From Novosphingobium sp. EMRT-2 (GTDB taxonomy: Bacteria; Pseudomonadota; Alphaproteobacteria; Sphingomonadales; Sphingomonadaceae), in contig NZ_CP039695.1 in the NCBI RefSeq assembly GCF_005145025.1, positions 3,147,501-3,211,500 of the forward strand: a stretch of 64,000 nucleotides of DNA, in the 5' to 3' direction. Made by a program: the position numbers and the translations under genes. Numbering within the stretch: position 1 is the stretch's first letter; the number at the start of each line of letters is the position of its first letter. Below, in pieces: positions 40,134 to 48,877 of this stretch. Under the pieces are notes generated by a model. It ran no database searches, had not been told where the DNA came from, and saw only the letters and a program-made list of their open reading frames with translations.

Positions 40134-41057
40134 CTATGTTGACGAATATACCAGCCTCAGTCCCGGTCGCGGCCAGCGGACGCGGATGAGCGTTCCACTG
40201 GTCGAGGCCGTGATGAAGGCGTCGCGCAAGTCGGCGCCTCCAAAGGCGATGTTGGTTATGCCCACATCCGGCAAAGGGAGGAACTCGGAACCGCCGTGCG
40301 TTCCAAATATGGTGATGCCGCCTTCGATCATCGTGCCCACGCAGATGCGGCCATCCTGCTCGATCGCCATGCTGTCGAGCAGGCGGAAAGCGGCAGGCGT
40401 TCCGACGAAGCGGCCCGGCGCCCATGGCGGCGGCGGCGCGAGCACACCGGGGGTGATGACGTCCATCGCCCATACGCGCGCCGTCATCGTTTCGCTGACG
40501 TAAAGCGTGCGGCCATCCGGAGACAGGCCGATCCCGTTCGGCCCCATCATCTCGGCGCGCTGGCGGGTGATCCGCGATCCATCGGCAAGCGCATGATAGA
40601 TCGCGCCGTGTTCGCGGCCTGTAGCGCGCACATGCCCGTGGTCGGTAAACCAGAAACCGCCATGCCCATCGAAAACGATGTCGTTGGGTGCTTTCAGGGG
40701 TTCGCCATCGAAACAGTCGTAAAGCGTGGTGACTTGCCCGGTGGCAAGGTCAACTTTCTGGATCGAACCGCAGCTCTGCGCATGGGCGGCGTGGCCGGGG
40801 AACAGCAGCGGCCCGGCCTCCGTCCAGCCGAAACCGCCGTTGTTGCAGACATAGGCGGCGCCGTCCGGTCCGATGGCAAGGCCGTTGGGGCCACCACCCA
40901 AATCCGCGACCACGGCGACGCTGCCGTCCTGCGCGATCCTCGTCAGCGTGCCGCGCGCTATCTCGACCAGCAGCACCGAACCATCGGGCATGGCCACCGG
41001 GCCTTCCGGAAAGCGAAGGCCGGTGGCGACGGTTTCAGGTTCGCCGAATGCGCTCAT
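40134..41057 (-). CDS. SMP-30/gluconolactonase/LRE-family protein
   Basis: A 307-residue six-bladed propeller lactonase: 'ATGLRFPEGPVAMPDGSVLL' (metal-binding Glu), 'GGGPNGLAIGPDGAAYVCNN' (Asn), 'APNDIVFDGHGGFWFTDHGH' and 'GPNGIGLSPDGRTLYVSETM' (Asn and Asp). The metal site is complete. It would open a lactone formed in the pathway. Its start overlaps the stop of the CMD gene (ATGA, 41054-41057). Confidence 0.88.
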   Translation of the reverse strand: MSAFGEPETVATGLRFPEGPVAMPDGSVLLVEIARGTLTRIAQDGSVAVVADLGGGPNGLAIGPDGAAYVCNNGGFGWTEAGPLLFPGHAAHAQSCGSIQKVDLATGQVTTLYDCFDGEPLKAPNDIVFDGHGGFWFTDHGHVRATGREHGAIYHALADGSRITRQRAEMMGPNGIGLSPDGRTLYVSETMTARVWAMDVITPGVLAPPPPWAPGRFVGTPAAFRLLDSMAIEQDGRICVGTMIEGGITIFGTHGGSEFLPLPDVGITNIAFGGADLRDAFITASTSGTLIRVRWPRPGLRLVYSST

Positions 41058-41701
41058 CCCCCGTTCGGACGCGGCGCGCTGAGGAAGTCCGCCGCGCTGA
41101 AGCCTTCGGGCGCGGCCACTTCCACGATCGGGTCTTCGCGCGCGTCAAATTCCATGCGCAGCGCACGCGTGATCACCGCGTGCATGTCGTAGAGGCACGT
41201 AATGTAGGTGAACTCGAAGATCTGCTCGTCGTCCCAGAAGGTCTTGAGTTTGGCGAACACTTCCAGCGGCACGCGCCCGCCCGCCTGGCTGAGGCAATCG
41301 GCATAGGCGAGCACGGCGCGCTCCTGCTCGTCGTAGCAGTCCGCGACCGTCCAGAAGGCGATGGAGGCGATCTTCTCCTCGCTCACGCCCAGGCCGCGCA
41401 GCGATTTGCAATGTTGTGAGAACACGAACTGGCTGCCCTTCACCCATCCCGCGCGCGTCTGCCCCAGTTCGCGCAGCACCGGATCGATCCGGCGCGAAGG
41501 GTGGCGATAGACGGCAAAGCCATCCACCGCGTGCTTGAAGATGTCCGGCGCCAGGGCATAGACCGTCCACCAGTCGCCCGGCGTGCCGGTGGCGGTGCCG
41601 GGTTCCGCAACGGGATCGCGATCGCCGAACAGGCGGTTGTAATAGGCGATGACGGTTTCGTCGGTCACTTCGGACCGGGGAACCTGGCGCAGCACGGGCA
41701 T
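41054..41701 (-). CDS. Carboxymuconolactone decarboxylase-family protein
   Basis: A 215-residue all-helical protein with 'DWWTVYALAPDIFKHAVDGF', 'GWVKGSQFVFSQHCKSLRGL' and 'YDEQERAVLAYADCL', the AhpD/CMD core. The redox CxxC of AhpD is replaced by a single Cys/His arrangement (SQHCKSLRG), so a lyase or decarboxylase role is more likely than a disulfide role. ATG 41701 has GAGGAGAG upstream; the frame is open further, but the extension is not protein-like. It is paired with the lactonase downstream. Confidence 0.82.
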   Translation of the reverse strand: MPVLRQVPRSEVTDETVIAYYNRLFGDRDPVAEPGTATGTPGDWWTVYALAPDIFKHAVDGFAVYRHPSRRIDPVLRELGQTRAGWVKGSQFVFSQHCKSLRGLGVSEEKIASIAFWTVADCYDEQERAVLAYADCLSQAGGRVPLEVFAKLKTFWDDEQIFEFTYITCLYDMHAVITRALRMEFDAREDPIVEVAAPEGFSAADFLSAPRPNGG

Positions 41702-41714
41702 CGGACTTCTCTCC

Positions 41715-42110
41715 TCAGGCGTTCGCGAATTTGCGGAAGGCGGCGACGTGGGCGGAATCGAAATATTCGTCCAGCCGGGTGATCTTGCCGTTTTCGACCT
41801 TGCACACGATGGCGCAGGGCAGGCGGACTTCGCCATCGTCATGCGTGCGGCGGCCCTTCAGGACATGCTGCTGGACGAAGCCGCCGGGAAAGGTCGTCAG
41901 CCGCCGTTCGGCATATTCGCGATCCTTGATCCGCGCGACCATGCCGGTCAGCGTCTGCGCGGTCTGGTCGCGCGTGACGATCAGTTCGTCGGTATTGTGC
42001 CAGATTTCGGCGTCCGGCGTGAAGCTGTCGCGCATGGTTTCAATGTCGCCCGCCTCGATCGCGTCGAAGAAGCGCTGCGCCATGGCGCGGATGTCGTCCT
42101 GTTCAACCAT
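41715..42110 (-). CDS. NTF2-like/SnoaL-type protein
   Basis: A 131-residue cone-fold protein: 'IRAMAQRFFDAIEAGDIETM', 'RDSFTPDAEIWHNTDELIVT' and 'VENGKITRLDEYFDSAHVAA'. This is the nuclear-transport-factor-2-like family of small isomerases, dehydratases and binding proteins. The start overlaps the SDR stop (42103-42110) and the stop is 13 bases before the CMD gene, so it is inside the minus operon. Confidence 0.83.
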   Translation of the reverse strand: MVEQDDIRAMAQRFFDAIEAGDIETMRDSFTPDAEIWHNTDELIVTRDQTAQTLTGMVARIKDREYAERRLTTFPGGFVQQHVLKGRRTHDDGEVRLPCAIVCKVENGKITRLDEYFDSAHVAAFRKFANA

Positions 42111-43008
42111 CGTTCTCTCCTGGGTTTCCGGCGCCGAACATGCGGCCGCCGTTCGCGGCGATCAGGCCGTCTATGTCGTCGCCCTTGTAAGCGGGATCGG
42201 CGGATTCGCCGAAGGCGGACAGCATGTCGCGCGTGACGAGTTCGGCCATCGTCTTCCATTCGGGATGCGTGAAGATCCAGAACTCGCCGGCCTCCACGGC
42301 GCGGGCTACCCGCTCCCCGATGCGGTCGGGCGCCATGCCGCCGGCCAGCACGCCTTGCATCGCCTGGCTGGTCGCTGCGGCCTTGCCCACCTCGTCCGCT
42401 GCCGGGCGCAGATCGCGCGTGGTCTCGACGATGCGCGTGGCCGCCATGCCGGGCATCAGCACCGAGATGTCGACGCAACTCGCGGCCAGTTCGTTGCGCA
42501 GCGCCATGGCGATGCCCAGCGTGGCATATTTGGAACTGATGTAGGCGACCGAGATCGGCGGTGGCACGATCGCCACCATCGACGCGGTGATGACGAGATG
42601 AGATGCCTCGCCCGAGGCCTTCATCTCGCCCAGGAACGTCCGGCACGCATAAAGATGCGCGTGCGCGTTGACGGCATAGTTCCAGCGCCAGACATCGGTA
42701 TCGTATTGCTCGAACGGACCCGATCCGCCGCCCACGCCGGCATTGCTGAACAGGATACGCACCGGGCCGAAGGCACGCGCCTTGTGGCCGGCTTCGGCCC
42801 AGCTTGCCTCGTCGGTCACGTCGAGTTGCAGGCCCAGGGCGCGGGCGCCCTCCAGCGATAGCGCTTCGGCTGCGGCGGTCACGCGATCGGCGTCGATGTC
42901 GGCCAGCACCACCGAGGCGCCCTTTGCCGCCAGCGCGCGGGCGGTCGCGAGGCCCAGACCGCTTGCGCCACCGGTGATAAAGGCCGTCTTGCCAGTAATG
43001 CTGGTCAT
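42103..43008 (-). CDS. Short-chain dehydrogenase/reductase (first)
   Basis: A 301-residue classical SDR: 'KTAFITGGASGLGLATARAL' (TGxxxGxG), 'ILFSNAGVGGG' (NAG), 'LVITASMVAIVPPPISVAYI' (Ser) and 'AYISSKYA' (YxxxK). ATG 43008 overlaps the MFS stop (ATGA). Longer than most SDRs by a C-terminal extension. It would oxidise or reduce an alcohol/ketone intermediate. Confidence 0.88.
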   Translation of the reverse strand: MTSITGKTAFITGGASGLGLATARALAAKGASVVLADIDADRVTAAAEALSLEGARALGLQLDVTDEASWAEAGHKARAFGPVRILFSNAGVGGGSGPFEQYDTDVWRWNYAVNAHAHLYACRTFLGEMKASGEASHLVITASMVAIVPPPISVAYISSKYATLGIAMALRNELAASCVDISVLMPGMAATRIVETTRDLRPAADEVGKAAATSQAMQGVLAGGMAPDRIGERVARAVEAGEFWIFTHPEWKTMAELVTRDMLSAFGESADPAYKGDDIDGLIAANGGRMFGAGNPGENDG

Positions 43009-44306
43009 GCGCGGAAATCCCGTTCGAGGTGGCGGGTCATCGCCAGTTGGGCGAAGCCGGCGGCAAGCGCGAAGGGCAGCAGCGCCATGAGCGCCCAGCG
43101 CAAGCTGTCCGCGCCATGGAGCGTTTTCAGCTCGTCGCTGACGATGCCGACGAACAGCGGGCCAAGGCCGAGTCCGACGATGTTGAACATCAGCATCAGC
43201 ACGGCGGCCGCCGTCGCGCGGGCGCGGGGCGGGGCAAGGTTTTGCACCAGCGCCAGCGCGGGCGCGACATAGGCGGTGCAGGCGGCCATGGGCAGCAGCA
43301 GCAGCGCCAGCGAAACCTGCCAGCTTCCCGCCAGCAATGCGGCGGCGAAGCTGGGCACGGTGACAAGACTCGCCAGTGCGGGGACCCAGCCATAGGCACG
43401 GGGCGAACGGCGTGCGGCCTGGCTGACAAGCCATCCGCCGCCGAGAATGCCGATGGCGAAGGTCACGCCGGCGGCCGGGGCGAACCATGTGGCCATGGCG
43501 GCAAGGGGCATGCCCTGCGTGCGCATCAGGAACGCGGGAATCCAGTTGAGCATGCCATAGCTGACGAAGGCCGCGAGACCGCTGCCGATCATCACCATCC
43601 GCAGCGATCGCCGGTGGACGAACAGCGCCAGCGTCTGGCGGACGGGCAGGGCGGTATCGGGCATGTCGCCCTCCGCTCCATCCATCCTGCCGCGTGCGGG
43701 TTCGGGGACGGTCCAGATCAGCAGCGGCGCCACCACGATGCCAACCAGGCCGATAAGCAGGAAGGCGTTGCGCCAGCCGATATGCGCCGCCGCCCAGGCG
43801 CCGAACGCCGCGCCCACGAACACGCCGAACGGCCCGTTGCAGGTGAACAGACCGATGGCGAGGGGCCGTCTGTCGGGCGGGTAGAGATCGGCGATGACGG
43901 ACAGCGACGGCGCGGTTCCGCCAGCCTCGCCCGATCCCACGCCGAACCGCATCAGCGCCAGCTGCCAGAAGTTCCCGACCAGGCCGCAGGCCGCGGTGAA
44001 CGCGCTCCATACCACGCAGGCGATGCCGATCAGTTTCACGCGCTGCCAGCGGTCCGCGATCATCGCCACGGGAACGCCCATCGCGGCATAGAACAGGGCA
44101 AAGGCAAGCCCGGTCAGCAGGCCGAATTGCGTGTCGGTGAAATGGAGATCTGCCCGGATCGGTTCGACCAGCACCGACAGCAGCTGCCGGTCGACGAAGT
44201 TCACCGTGCCGATCAGGAACAGCATGGCGAGCGCCGTGTTCCGGCGCAGGGCGGAAGGCTGCCCCAGCGGCGCGGCGCGCGCATCGAGGACGGCGGCTTT
44301 CGTCAA
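43005..44306 (-). CDS. MFS transporter (spinster/aromatic acid type)
   Basis: A 433-residue protein with about 12 hydrophobic segments. 'GTVNFVDRQLLSVLVEPIRA' with 'LHFTDTQFGLLTGLAFALFY' and the MFS loop 'IADRWQRVKLIGIACVVWSA' identify the spinster-like branch common in sphingomonad catabolic clusters. It probably takes up the pathway substrate across the inner membrane, complementing the TonB receptor. It opens the five-gene minus operon MFS-SDR-NTF2-CMD-SMP30. Confidence 0.9.
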   Translation of the reverse strand: MTKAAVLDARAAPLGQPSALRRNTALAMLFLIGTVNFVDRQLLSVLVEPIRADLHFTDTQFGLLTGLAFALFYAAMGVPVAMIADRWQRVKLIGIACVVWSAFTAACGLVGNFWQLALMRFGVGSGEAGGTAPSLSVIADLYPPDRRPLAIGLFTCNGPFGVFVGAAFGAWAAAHIGWRNAFLLIGLVGIVVAPLLIWTVPEPARGRMDGAEGDMPDTALPVRQTLALFVHRRSLRMVMIGSGLAAFVSYGMLNWIPAFLMRTQGMPLAAMATWFAPAAGVTFAIGILGGGWLVSQAARRSPRAYGWVPALASLVTVPSFAAALLAGSWQVSLALLLLPMAACTAYVAPALALVQNLAPPRARATAAAVLMLMFNIVGLGLGPLFVGIVSDELKTLHGADSLRWALMALLPFALAAGFAQLAMTRHLERDFRA

Positions 44307-44337
44307 TGGCTCTCCCCAACGTGCCGAGATTCTTCTC

Positions 44338-44368
44338 TTGCCAAAATGCTTAGATATGTAAGTTTATC
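44338..44368 (+). promoter_or_regulatory. Divergent promoter region with TTAG-type operator (MFS / SDR)
   Basis: Plus strand: TTGCCA (44338-44343) and TTTATC (44363-44368), 19 bases apart, with TTAGATATGTAA (44350-44361) between. Minus strand: TTGACA (44369-44374) lies just right of the operator and can serve the MFS operon. Confidence 0.5.
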
Positions 44369-44413
44369 TGTCAATACGCTTTACGGTAAGTGGAGCCACT
44401 TGGGAGAAAAGGC

Positions 44414-45181
44414 ATGGAGATCAGGGGTAAGTCCGCCATTGTGACGGGTGCTGCCAGCGGCATCGGCCGGGCGACGGCGGTGCTGCTGGCGACGCACGAC
44501 GTGGCGCGCATCGCGCTGGTCGATGTCAACACGGCCGGGCTGGAGGAAACCGCGCGGCAGGTGCGCGCGCTGGGTTCGCAGGCCGAAAGCCACCGGCTTG
44601 ATCTGGCCGACATTGCCGCCATGGAGGCCTGGTTCCGGAACCATGGCGATGTCGATATCCTCCACAACAACGCCGGCGTGGTTTCGGGCGAGCCGCAGTT
44701 TCCGGACGTGGGCGTGGATCGGCTGCGCTGGATCATCGACGTAAACCTGACCTCGCTGGTCACGGCCACCCAGATCGTTGCGCAGACCATGCGCGGGCGC
44801 GGTGGCGGGGTCATCGTCAACACGGTGTCCACCGTCGCGCTGGGCACGGGCTTCCACGATGTGATGTATGCGACGACCAAGGCGGGCGTGCTGATGTTCA
44901 CGACGGCTTGCGCCATGCTCAAGGATACGTGGAACGTGCGTGTGGCGGGCGTGCTGCCGGGGCTGACCGAGACGCCAATTCACGACACCACCGGGGCGCA
45001 CGGGAAATCGGACTGGATGAAGGCGGTGCTAGCCAGCAACGAGAGCTGCCGGCCGGAAGATATTGCCGACGCGGTGGTCGATCTGATCGCCGACGATAGC
45101 CTGCCCGGCGGGGATTGGGTGGCCGTGCGCCGGATCGATGGCAGGATCGAACGCGAATGGGCGCACGCCCGGCCGGCCTGA
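44414..45181 (+). CDS. Short-chain dehydrogenase/reductase (second)
   Basis: A 255-residue SDR: 'SAIVTGAASGIGRATAVLLA', 'DILHNNAGVVSG', 'VIVNTVSTVALGTGFHDVMY' and 'YATTKAG' (YxxxK). ATG 44414 is preferred over the open upstream codons because the family begins about eight residues before the TGxxxGxG motif and GGGAGA lies upstream. It is divergent from the MFS operon and convergent with the second GST. Confidence 0.88.
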   Translation: MEIRGKSAIVTGAASGIGRATAVLLATHDVARIALVDVNTAGLEETARQVRALGSQAESHRLDLADIAAMEAWFRNHGDVDILHNNAGVVSGEPQFPDVGVDRLRWIIDVNLTSLVTATQIVAQTMRGRGGGVIVNTVSTVALGTGFHDVMYATTKAGVLMFTTACAMLKDTWNVRVAGVLPGLTETPIHDTTGAHGKSDWMKAVLASNESCRPEDIADAVVDLIADDSLPGGDWVAVRRIDGRIEREWAHARPA

Positions 45182-45207
45182 CCGGCTTGCCGGACCGGCC
45201 TGTCGCT

Positions 45208-45918
45208 TCAGCGCGTGGGCGCGTTCAGCATGTTGCGGCCGAACAGGTTGGACCACTGCTCCTCGTTCAGGACCGGTCGCGCGCTGGAAAGGTTGGCGGG
45301 GTTCTGCACGCTGGTTCCGGCGATAACGCCGGGCCGGGCGGCGATCCGGTCGAACCAGTCCTGCGCCGCCGGATAATCGCCCAGCGAAAGCCCGATCGCC
45401 TGGATCGCACGCGCCCAGGGCCAGGTGGCGATGTCGGCCACGGAATATTCGCCAGCGAGGTATTCGGCTTCGGCCAACCGCCCGTTAAGCACATGGAGCA
45501 GCCGGATCGTTTCGTTGCGATAGCGTTCGACCGGATAGGTCTGCCCTTCGGGCGCATAGCGGATGAAATGGTGCGCCTGCCCCTGCATCGGGCCGAAGCT
45601 GGCCATCTGCCACATCAGCCATTGCTGCGCCTGGCTGCGTCGGCGCGGGTCGGCGGGCAGCAGTTGGCCGCTCTTTTCGGCGAGGTAGAGCAGGATGGCG
45701 CCGGATTCGAACACGGGCAGCGGCGCGCCTCCGCCAATGGGATCATGATCGACGATAGCGGGCAACCGGCCGTTCGGGTTGATGCGGCGGAACTCGGGCG
45801 TCAGGTGATCGCCCTCCAGCACGTTCATGCGGAGCAGTTCATGCGGCAGGCCCGTTTCCGCCAGCATGATCGATACCTTGTGGCCGTTGGGCGTGGGGGT
45901 GAAATAGACCTCGATCAT
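45208..45918 (-). CDS. Glutathione S-transferase family protein (second; YfcG/Ure2p-like)
   Basis: A 236-residue protein: 'VYFTPTPNGHKVSIMLAETG', 'RINPNGRLPAIVDHDP', 'FESGAILLYLAEKSGQLLPA' and a C-domain with 'EYLAGEYSVADIATWPWARA'. The 'xTPNGxKvs' start is that of the Nu/Ure2p-like class (YfcG/YghU). It lies upstream, on the same strand, of nothing obvious in its own operon; the TonB receptor gene is 82 bases to the right. Confidence 0.88.
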   Translation of the reverse strand: MIEVYFTPTPNGHKVSIMLAETGLPHELLRMNVLEGDHLTPEFRRINPNGRLPAIVDHDPIGGGAPLPVFESGAILLYLAEKSGQLLPADPRRRSQAQQWLMWQMASFGPMQGQAHHFIRYAPEGQTYPVERYRNETIRLLHVLNGRLAEAEYLAGEYSVADIATWPWARAIQAIGLSLGDYPAAQDWFDRIAARPGVIAGTSVQNPANLSSARPVLNEEQWSNLFGRNMLNAPTR

Positions 45919-46000
45919 CGGAATGCCCTTTCGTCATTCGACAAGGGCCGCCGCGGTCCCAGGAGAAACGCGACGGCCCCGTGCCGGCTGTGCCGGATCG

Positions 46001-48238
46001 TCAGAACTTGATGCCGGCTTCGACCGCGATGTTCCGCGGCGGTTCGAGGTACAGGATTGCGCGCGGTACGGCGGTGATCGGCGCCGGCAGGTTGAACGCG
46101 CTGCCCGTGGTCAGCTGGTTGGTGAGGTTCTTGCCGACGAAGGCGATGTGCCAGCGGCTTTCCTGATCGGCCAGTTGCACGCGCAGGTCGAGCTTGGCGT
46201 AACCCTTTTGCACGCCGAAGATCGGGCTCTGGTTGTCGGAGTCGAAGTATTTGGAACGGCCCGCAACCACGCCGGTCACGTCGAGCCGGAGCGCATCGGA
46301 CAGGTCGAAGCGGGCATGGGCGGTGACGCTGCCGGTGAACTTCGAGGAATAGGCCACCGGATAGCCCTTGAGGTTGTTGGTGGCGGGGGTGCAGGTCGTC
46401 GGCTGCGATGCCAGGCAGGCCGCGCCCGGATAGTCATCGTACTTGATGTCCTGATAGGCGGCCGACGCGTTGATATCGAAGTTGTCGACCGGGTAGAACG
46501 TGAACGATCCTTCCACGCCCTTCGATGTGGCGCTGGCGGCGTTGCCGGTCAGGTAGCTCGAAGTGGCCGGCTGATACACCGAGACCTGCAGGTTCTTGAA
46601 CTGCGTGTGATAGAGCGAGACGTTCGCCACGACCTTGCCGTCCAGCATCGTCGATTTCACGCCGGCTTCGAAGTTTTCCGAACGTTCCGGCTTGAACTGG
46701 AAGGTGGCGTTGGTGGTGCCCAGCGTGTTCGAGACGAACCCGCCGGACTTCGAGCCCCGGCCCCAGGTGCCATAGACCATGACGTGCGGCGCGACATCGT
46801 ACTGGACGGTGATCGACGGATCGACGTTGCCTTCGCTGCGCTTTCCGGCCGCGCTGGAGATCGGGCGGATGGCGAACGGACCATAGACGAGCCTGGCCGC
46901 GAAATCGGCGTCCTTGCTGACATGGGTATAGCGCAGGCTGCCGATCACGCGCAGCGCCTTGGTCACGTTCACCGTGCCCTGGCCGAAGATCGAGAACGAA
47001 TCCGCCTTCTGGTTGAAGCGGCTATCGATCCGGCCGAAGTAGGGGCTGCCGAACAGGTTGGCGATGTTGAAGCCCTGCAACTGGTCCAGCCGGTACGTCG
47101 AGTGATCGTAATAGGCGCCGACGATGAAATCGAGGAAGCGCCCGGTGGGCGAAAGCAGGCGGACTTCCTGCGAGACCTGATCGAAGCGTTCGGGGAAGCT
47201 GTTGTACACCGAATTGTTGGTGAACGCGCCGCCGCTGTTCGGGATCGTCTGGTCGAAGCCGTTGACGATGTTGGCCTTGAACCAGCTGTAGCCGGTGACC
47301 GAGGTCAGGGTGTAATCGCCGAGCTTGAGGTTGCCGGTGCCCGAGATCATGACCGACTTGGTTTTGGTGCCTTCATCGCCCAGCGCCGAGCGATCGAGGT
47401 AGCGCGTGAGGCGTGGCGCCTGTGCGCTTGTCAGCGGGCTGGAAACGGTGATCCCCCCGATCACGTCGCGGTTGGCGTACTCGGCCTTCACCGTGTAGTC
47501 GAAATTGCTGCTCGGTTCCCACTTCAGCGTCAGGCGCGCGACCTGCTGCTTGATCTGCGGATCGTCGTGGTTCGTCGCCAGGTTGCGGATGTAGCCGTCC
47601 TGGTTGATGAACTTGTAGGCAAGGCGCGCGCTCAGCGTGCTGGTGATCGGCCCGGAAACATAGCCGGAAACGTCCGGCCCCTTGAAATCGAAGTTGTAGC
47701 TGGCGGTCAGGCTCGTTTCGAAGTGGTCGGTCGGTCCGGCGGAAACCACGCTCACCGCGCCGGCGGCGGTGTTCTTGCCGAACAGCGCGCCCTGCGGGCC
47801 ACGCAGCACTTCGACGCGGGCCAGGTCGAAGAACGGGGCCTGCGCCTGCCGCGAACGGCCGGCATAGACGCCGTCGACATAGAGCGAGACGGACTGGTCG
47901 AACGCGAAGTTGGCCGGCGGCGAACCGAAGCCGCGAATGTAGATCACGTCGTTGCCGGCCGTGGACTGGACGAACACGTTCGGCGTGTAGTTCATCACCG
48001 ACTTGATGTCGTTGGAGTTGAAGTCGGCGAGGCGCTGGCCGCTGACCACTTCCATGGAAATCGGCACGTCCTGCAGGTTCTGGGCGCGTTTCTGCGCCGT
48101 GACGATGATTTCCTTGCTGTCGGTCACGTCACCCGAGGTGGTTCCCTCCGCGTCCGCCATCGCGGGCGTGGCGGCAGCGAGCATCGCCATCATGGCGACC
48201 CCTGAAAACAGGAACTGTTTTTGAGCCTTCATGTTCAC
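46001..48238 (-). CDS. TonB-dependent outer membrane receptor
   Basis: A 745-residue protein. Signal peptide (MNMKAQKQFLFSGVAMMAML... ending ATPAMADA), TonB-box-like 'KEIIVTAQKRAQNLQDVPIS', plug domain, then a 22-strand barrel ending in the C-terminal Phe ('EAGIKF'). No carboxypeptidase-like N-terminal extension and no anti-sigma interaction domain, so it is a simple transporter. It probably imports the aromatic or large hydrophobic substrate of the catabolic region. Its promoter region contains one of the shared operators. Confidence 0.92.
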   Translation of the reverse strand: MNMKAQKQFLFSGVAMMAMLAAATPAMADAEGTTSGDVTDSKEIIVTAQKRAQNLQDVPISMEVVSGQRLADFNSNDIKSVMNYTPNVFVQSTAGNDVIYIRGFGSPPANFAFDQSVSLYVDGVYAGRSRQAQAPFFDLARVEVLRGPQGALFGKNTAAGAVSVVSAGPTDHFETSLTASYNFDFKGPDVSGYVSGPITSTLSARLAYKFINQDGYIRNLATNHDDPQIKQQVARLTLKWEPSSNFDYTVKAEYANRDVIGGITVSSPLTSAQAPRLTRYLDRSALGDEGTKTKSVMISGTGNLKLGDYTLTSVTGYSWFKANIVNGFDQTIPNSGGAFTNNSVYNSFPERFDQVSQEVRLLSPTGRFLDFIVGAYYDHSTYRLDQLQGFNIANLFGSPYFGRIDSRFNQKADSFSIFGQGTVNVTKALRVIGSLRYTHVSKDADFAARLVYGPFAIRPISSAAGKRSEGNVDPSITVQYDVAPHVMVYGTWGRGSKSGGFVSNTLGTTNATFQFKPERSENFEAGVKSTMLDGKVVANVSLYHTQFKNLQVSVYQPATSSYLTGNAASATSKGVEGSFTFYPVDNFDINASAAYQDIKYDDYPGAACLASQPTTCTPATNNLKGYPVAYSSKFTGSVTAHARFDLSDALRLDVTGVVAGRSKYFDSDNQSPIFGVQKGYAKLDLRVQLADQESRWHIAFVGKNLTNQLTTGSAFNLPAPITAVPRAILYLEPPRNIAVEAGIKF

Positions 48239-48289
48239 CCTCTCCCATTGAGTGTGTTCCGGTCCGTATGGTCTGGACCGTGAATCTGA

Positions 48290-48318
48290 TTGACCCTTAG
48301 CATACTAATGTTTTTATC
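48290..48318 (+). promoter_or_regulatory. Promoter with embedded TTAG-type operator (DUF3237 / TonB receptor)
   Basis: TTGACC (48290-48295) and TTTATC (48313-48318) are 17 bases apart, with TTAGCATACTAA (48297-48308) filling the spacer. The divergent TonB receptor gene starts 52 bases to the left of the -35 box. Confidence 0.7.
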
Positions 48319-48353
48319 AGTGTCCACCATATTTGAAAGAGAGGATTCGCGGC

Positions 48354-48860
48354 GTGGGGCAGGAAACACAGACAGATGTTCGCGGGATTCTGGGCAGCAA
48401 ACCGCTCTGCACGGCGGAGTTCGAGGTCGCTGGCGGGTTGATTGCCATCGGTGCATCGCCGTTCGGCGATCAACGCATGGGCTATGTCACCGGGGGCCGC
48501 TTCTTCGGCCCGCGAATCGCGGGGACGATCCTGCCGGGCGGTGGCAACTGGTCGCGCGGCGGGCGGCTGGGCGAAGACGCTTCCGTCGGCACGTTCGATG
48601 CGCGCGCGGTGTGGCGCACGGAACAAGGTGAGTTGATCTACCTGACCTACACCGGGCGCAGCGTCATTCCCGATCCGGTGCGCGCCGCCTTCGCCGATCC
48701 TGCCGCGCCCGATGTCGATCCGGCGGGCTACTACCTGCGCATCGCCATGGTGTTCGAAACGGCGAGCAAGCGCCTGGACTGGTTGAACGGCGTGCTCGCG
48801 GTCGGCATTGGAGAACGCACCGCCTTTGGCGTGCGGCACGTCATTCACGAAATCGGGTAG
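48354..48860 (+). CDS. DUF3237 family protein
   Basis: A 168-residue protein with 'PLCTAEFEVAGGLIAIGASP', 'TGGRFFGPRIAGTILPGGGN', 'FDARAVWRTEQGELIYLTYT' and 'FETASKRLDWLNGVLAVGIG'. This is the DUF3237 beta-barrel-like family, frequent in aromatic-degradation clusters and of unknown activity. GTG 48354 is preferred because AGAGAGGA lies about nine bases upstream; TTG 48333 is an alternative. It is a single gene, convergent with the CoA transferase. Confidence 0.85.
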   Translation: MGQETQTDVRGILGSKPLCTAEFEVAGGLIAIGASPFGDQRMGYVTGGRFFGPRIAGTILPGGGNWSRGGRLGEDASVGTFDARAVWRTEQGELIYLTYTGRSVIPDPVRAAFADPAAPDVDPAGYYLRIAMVFETASKRLDWLNGVLAVGIGERTAFGVRHVIHEIG

Positions 48861-48877
48861 AGGGAGCCAACGCCGCG

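Noticed and set aside
45923..48205. 760-codon plus-strand frame opposite the TonB receptor
   Set aside because: The minus-strand receptor has signal peptide, TonB box and barrel end; the plus frame is its codon-position mirror.
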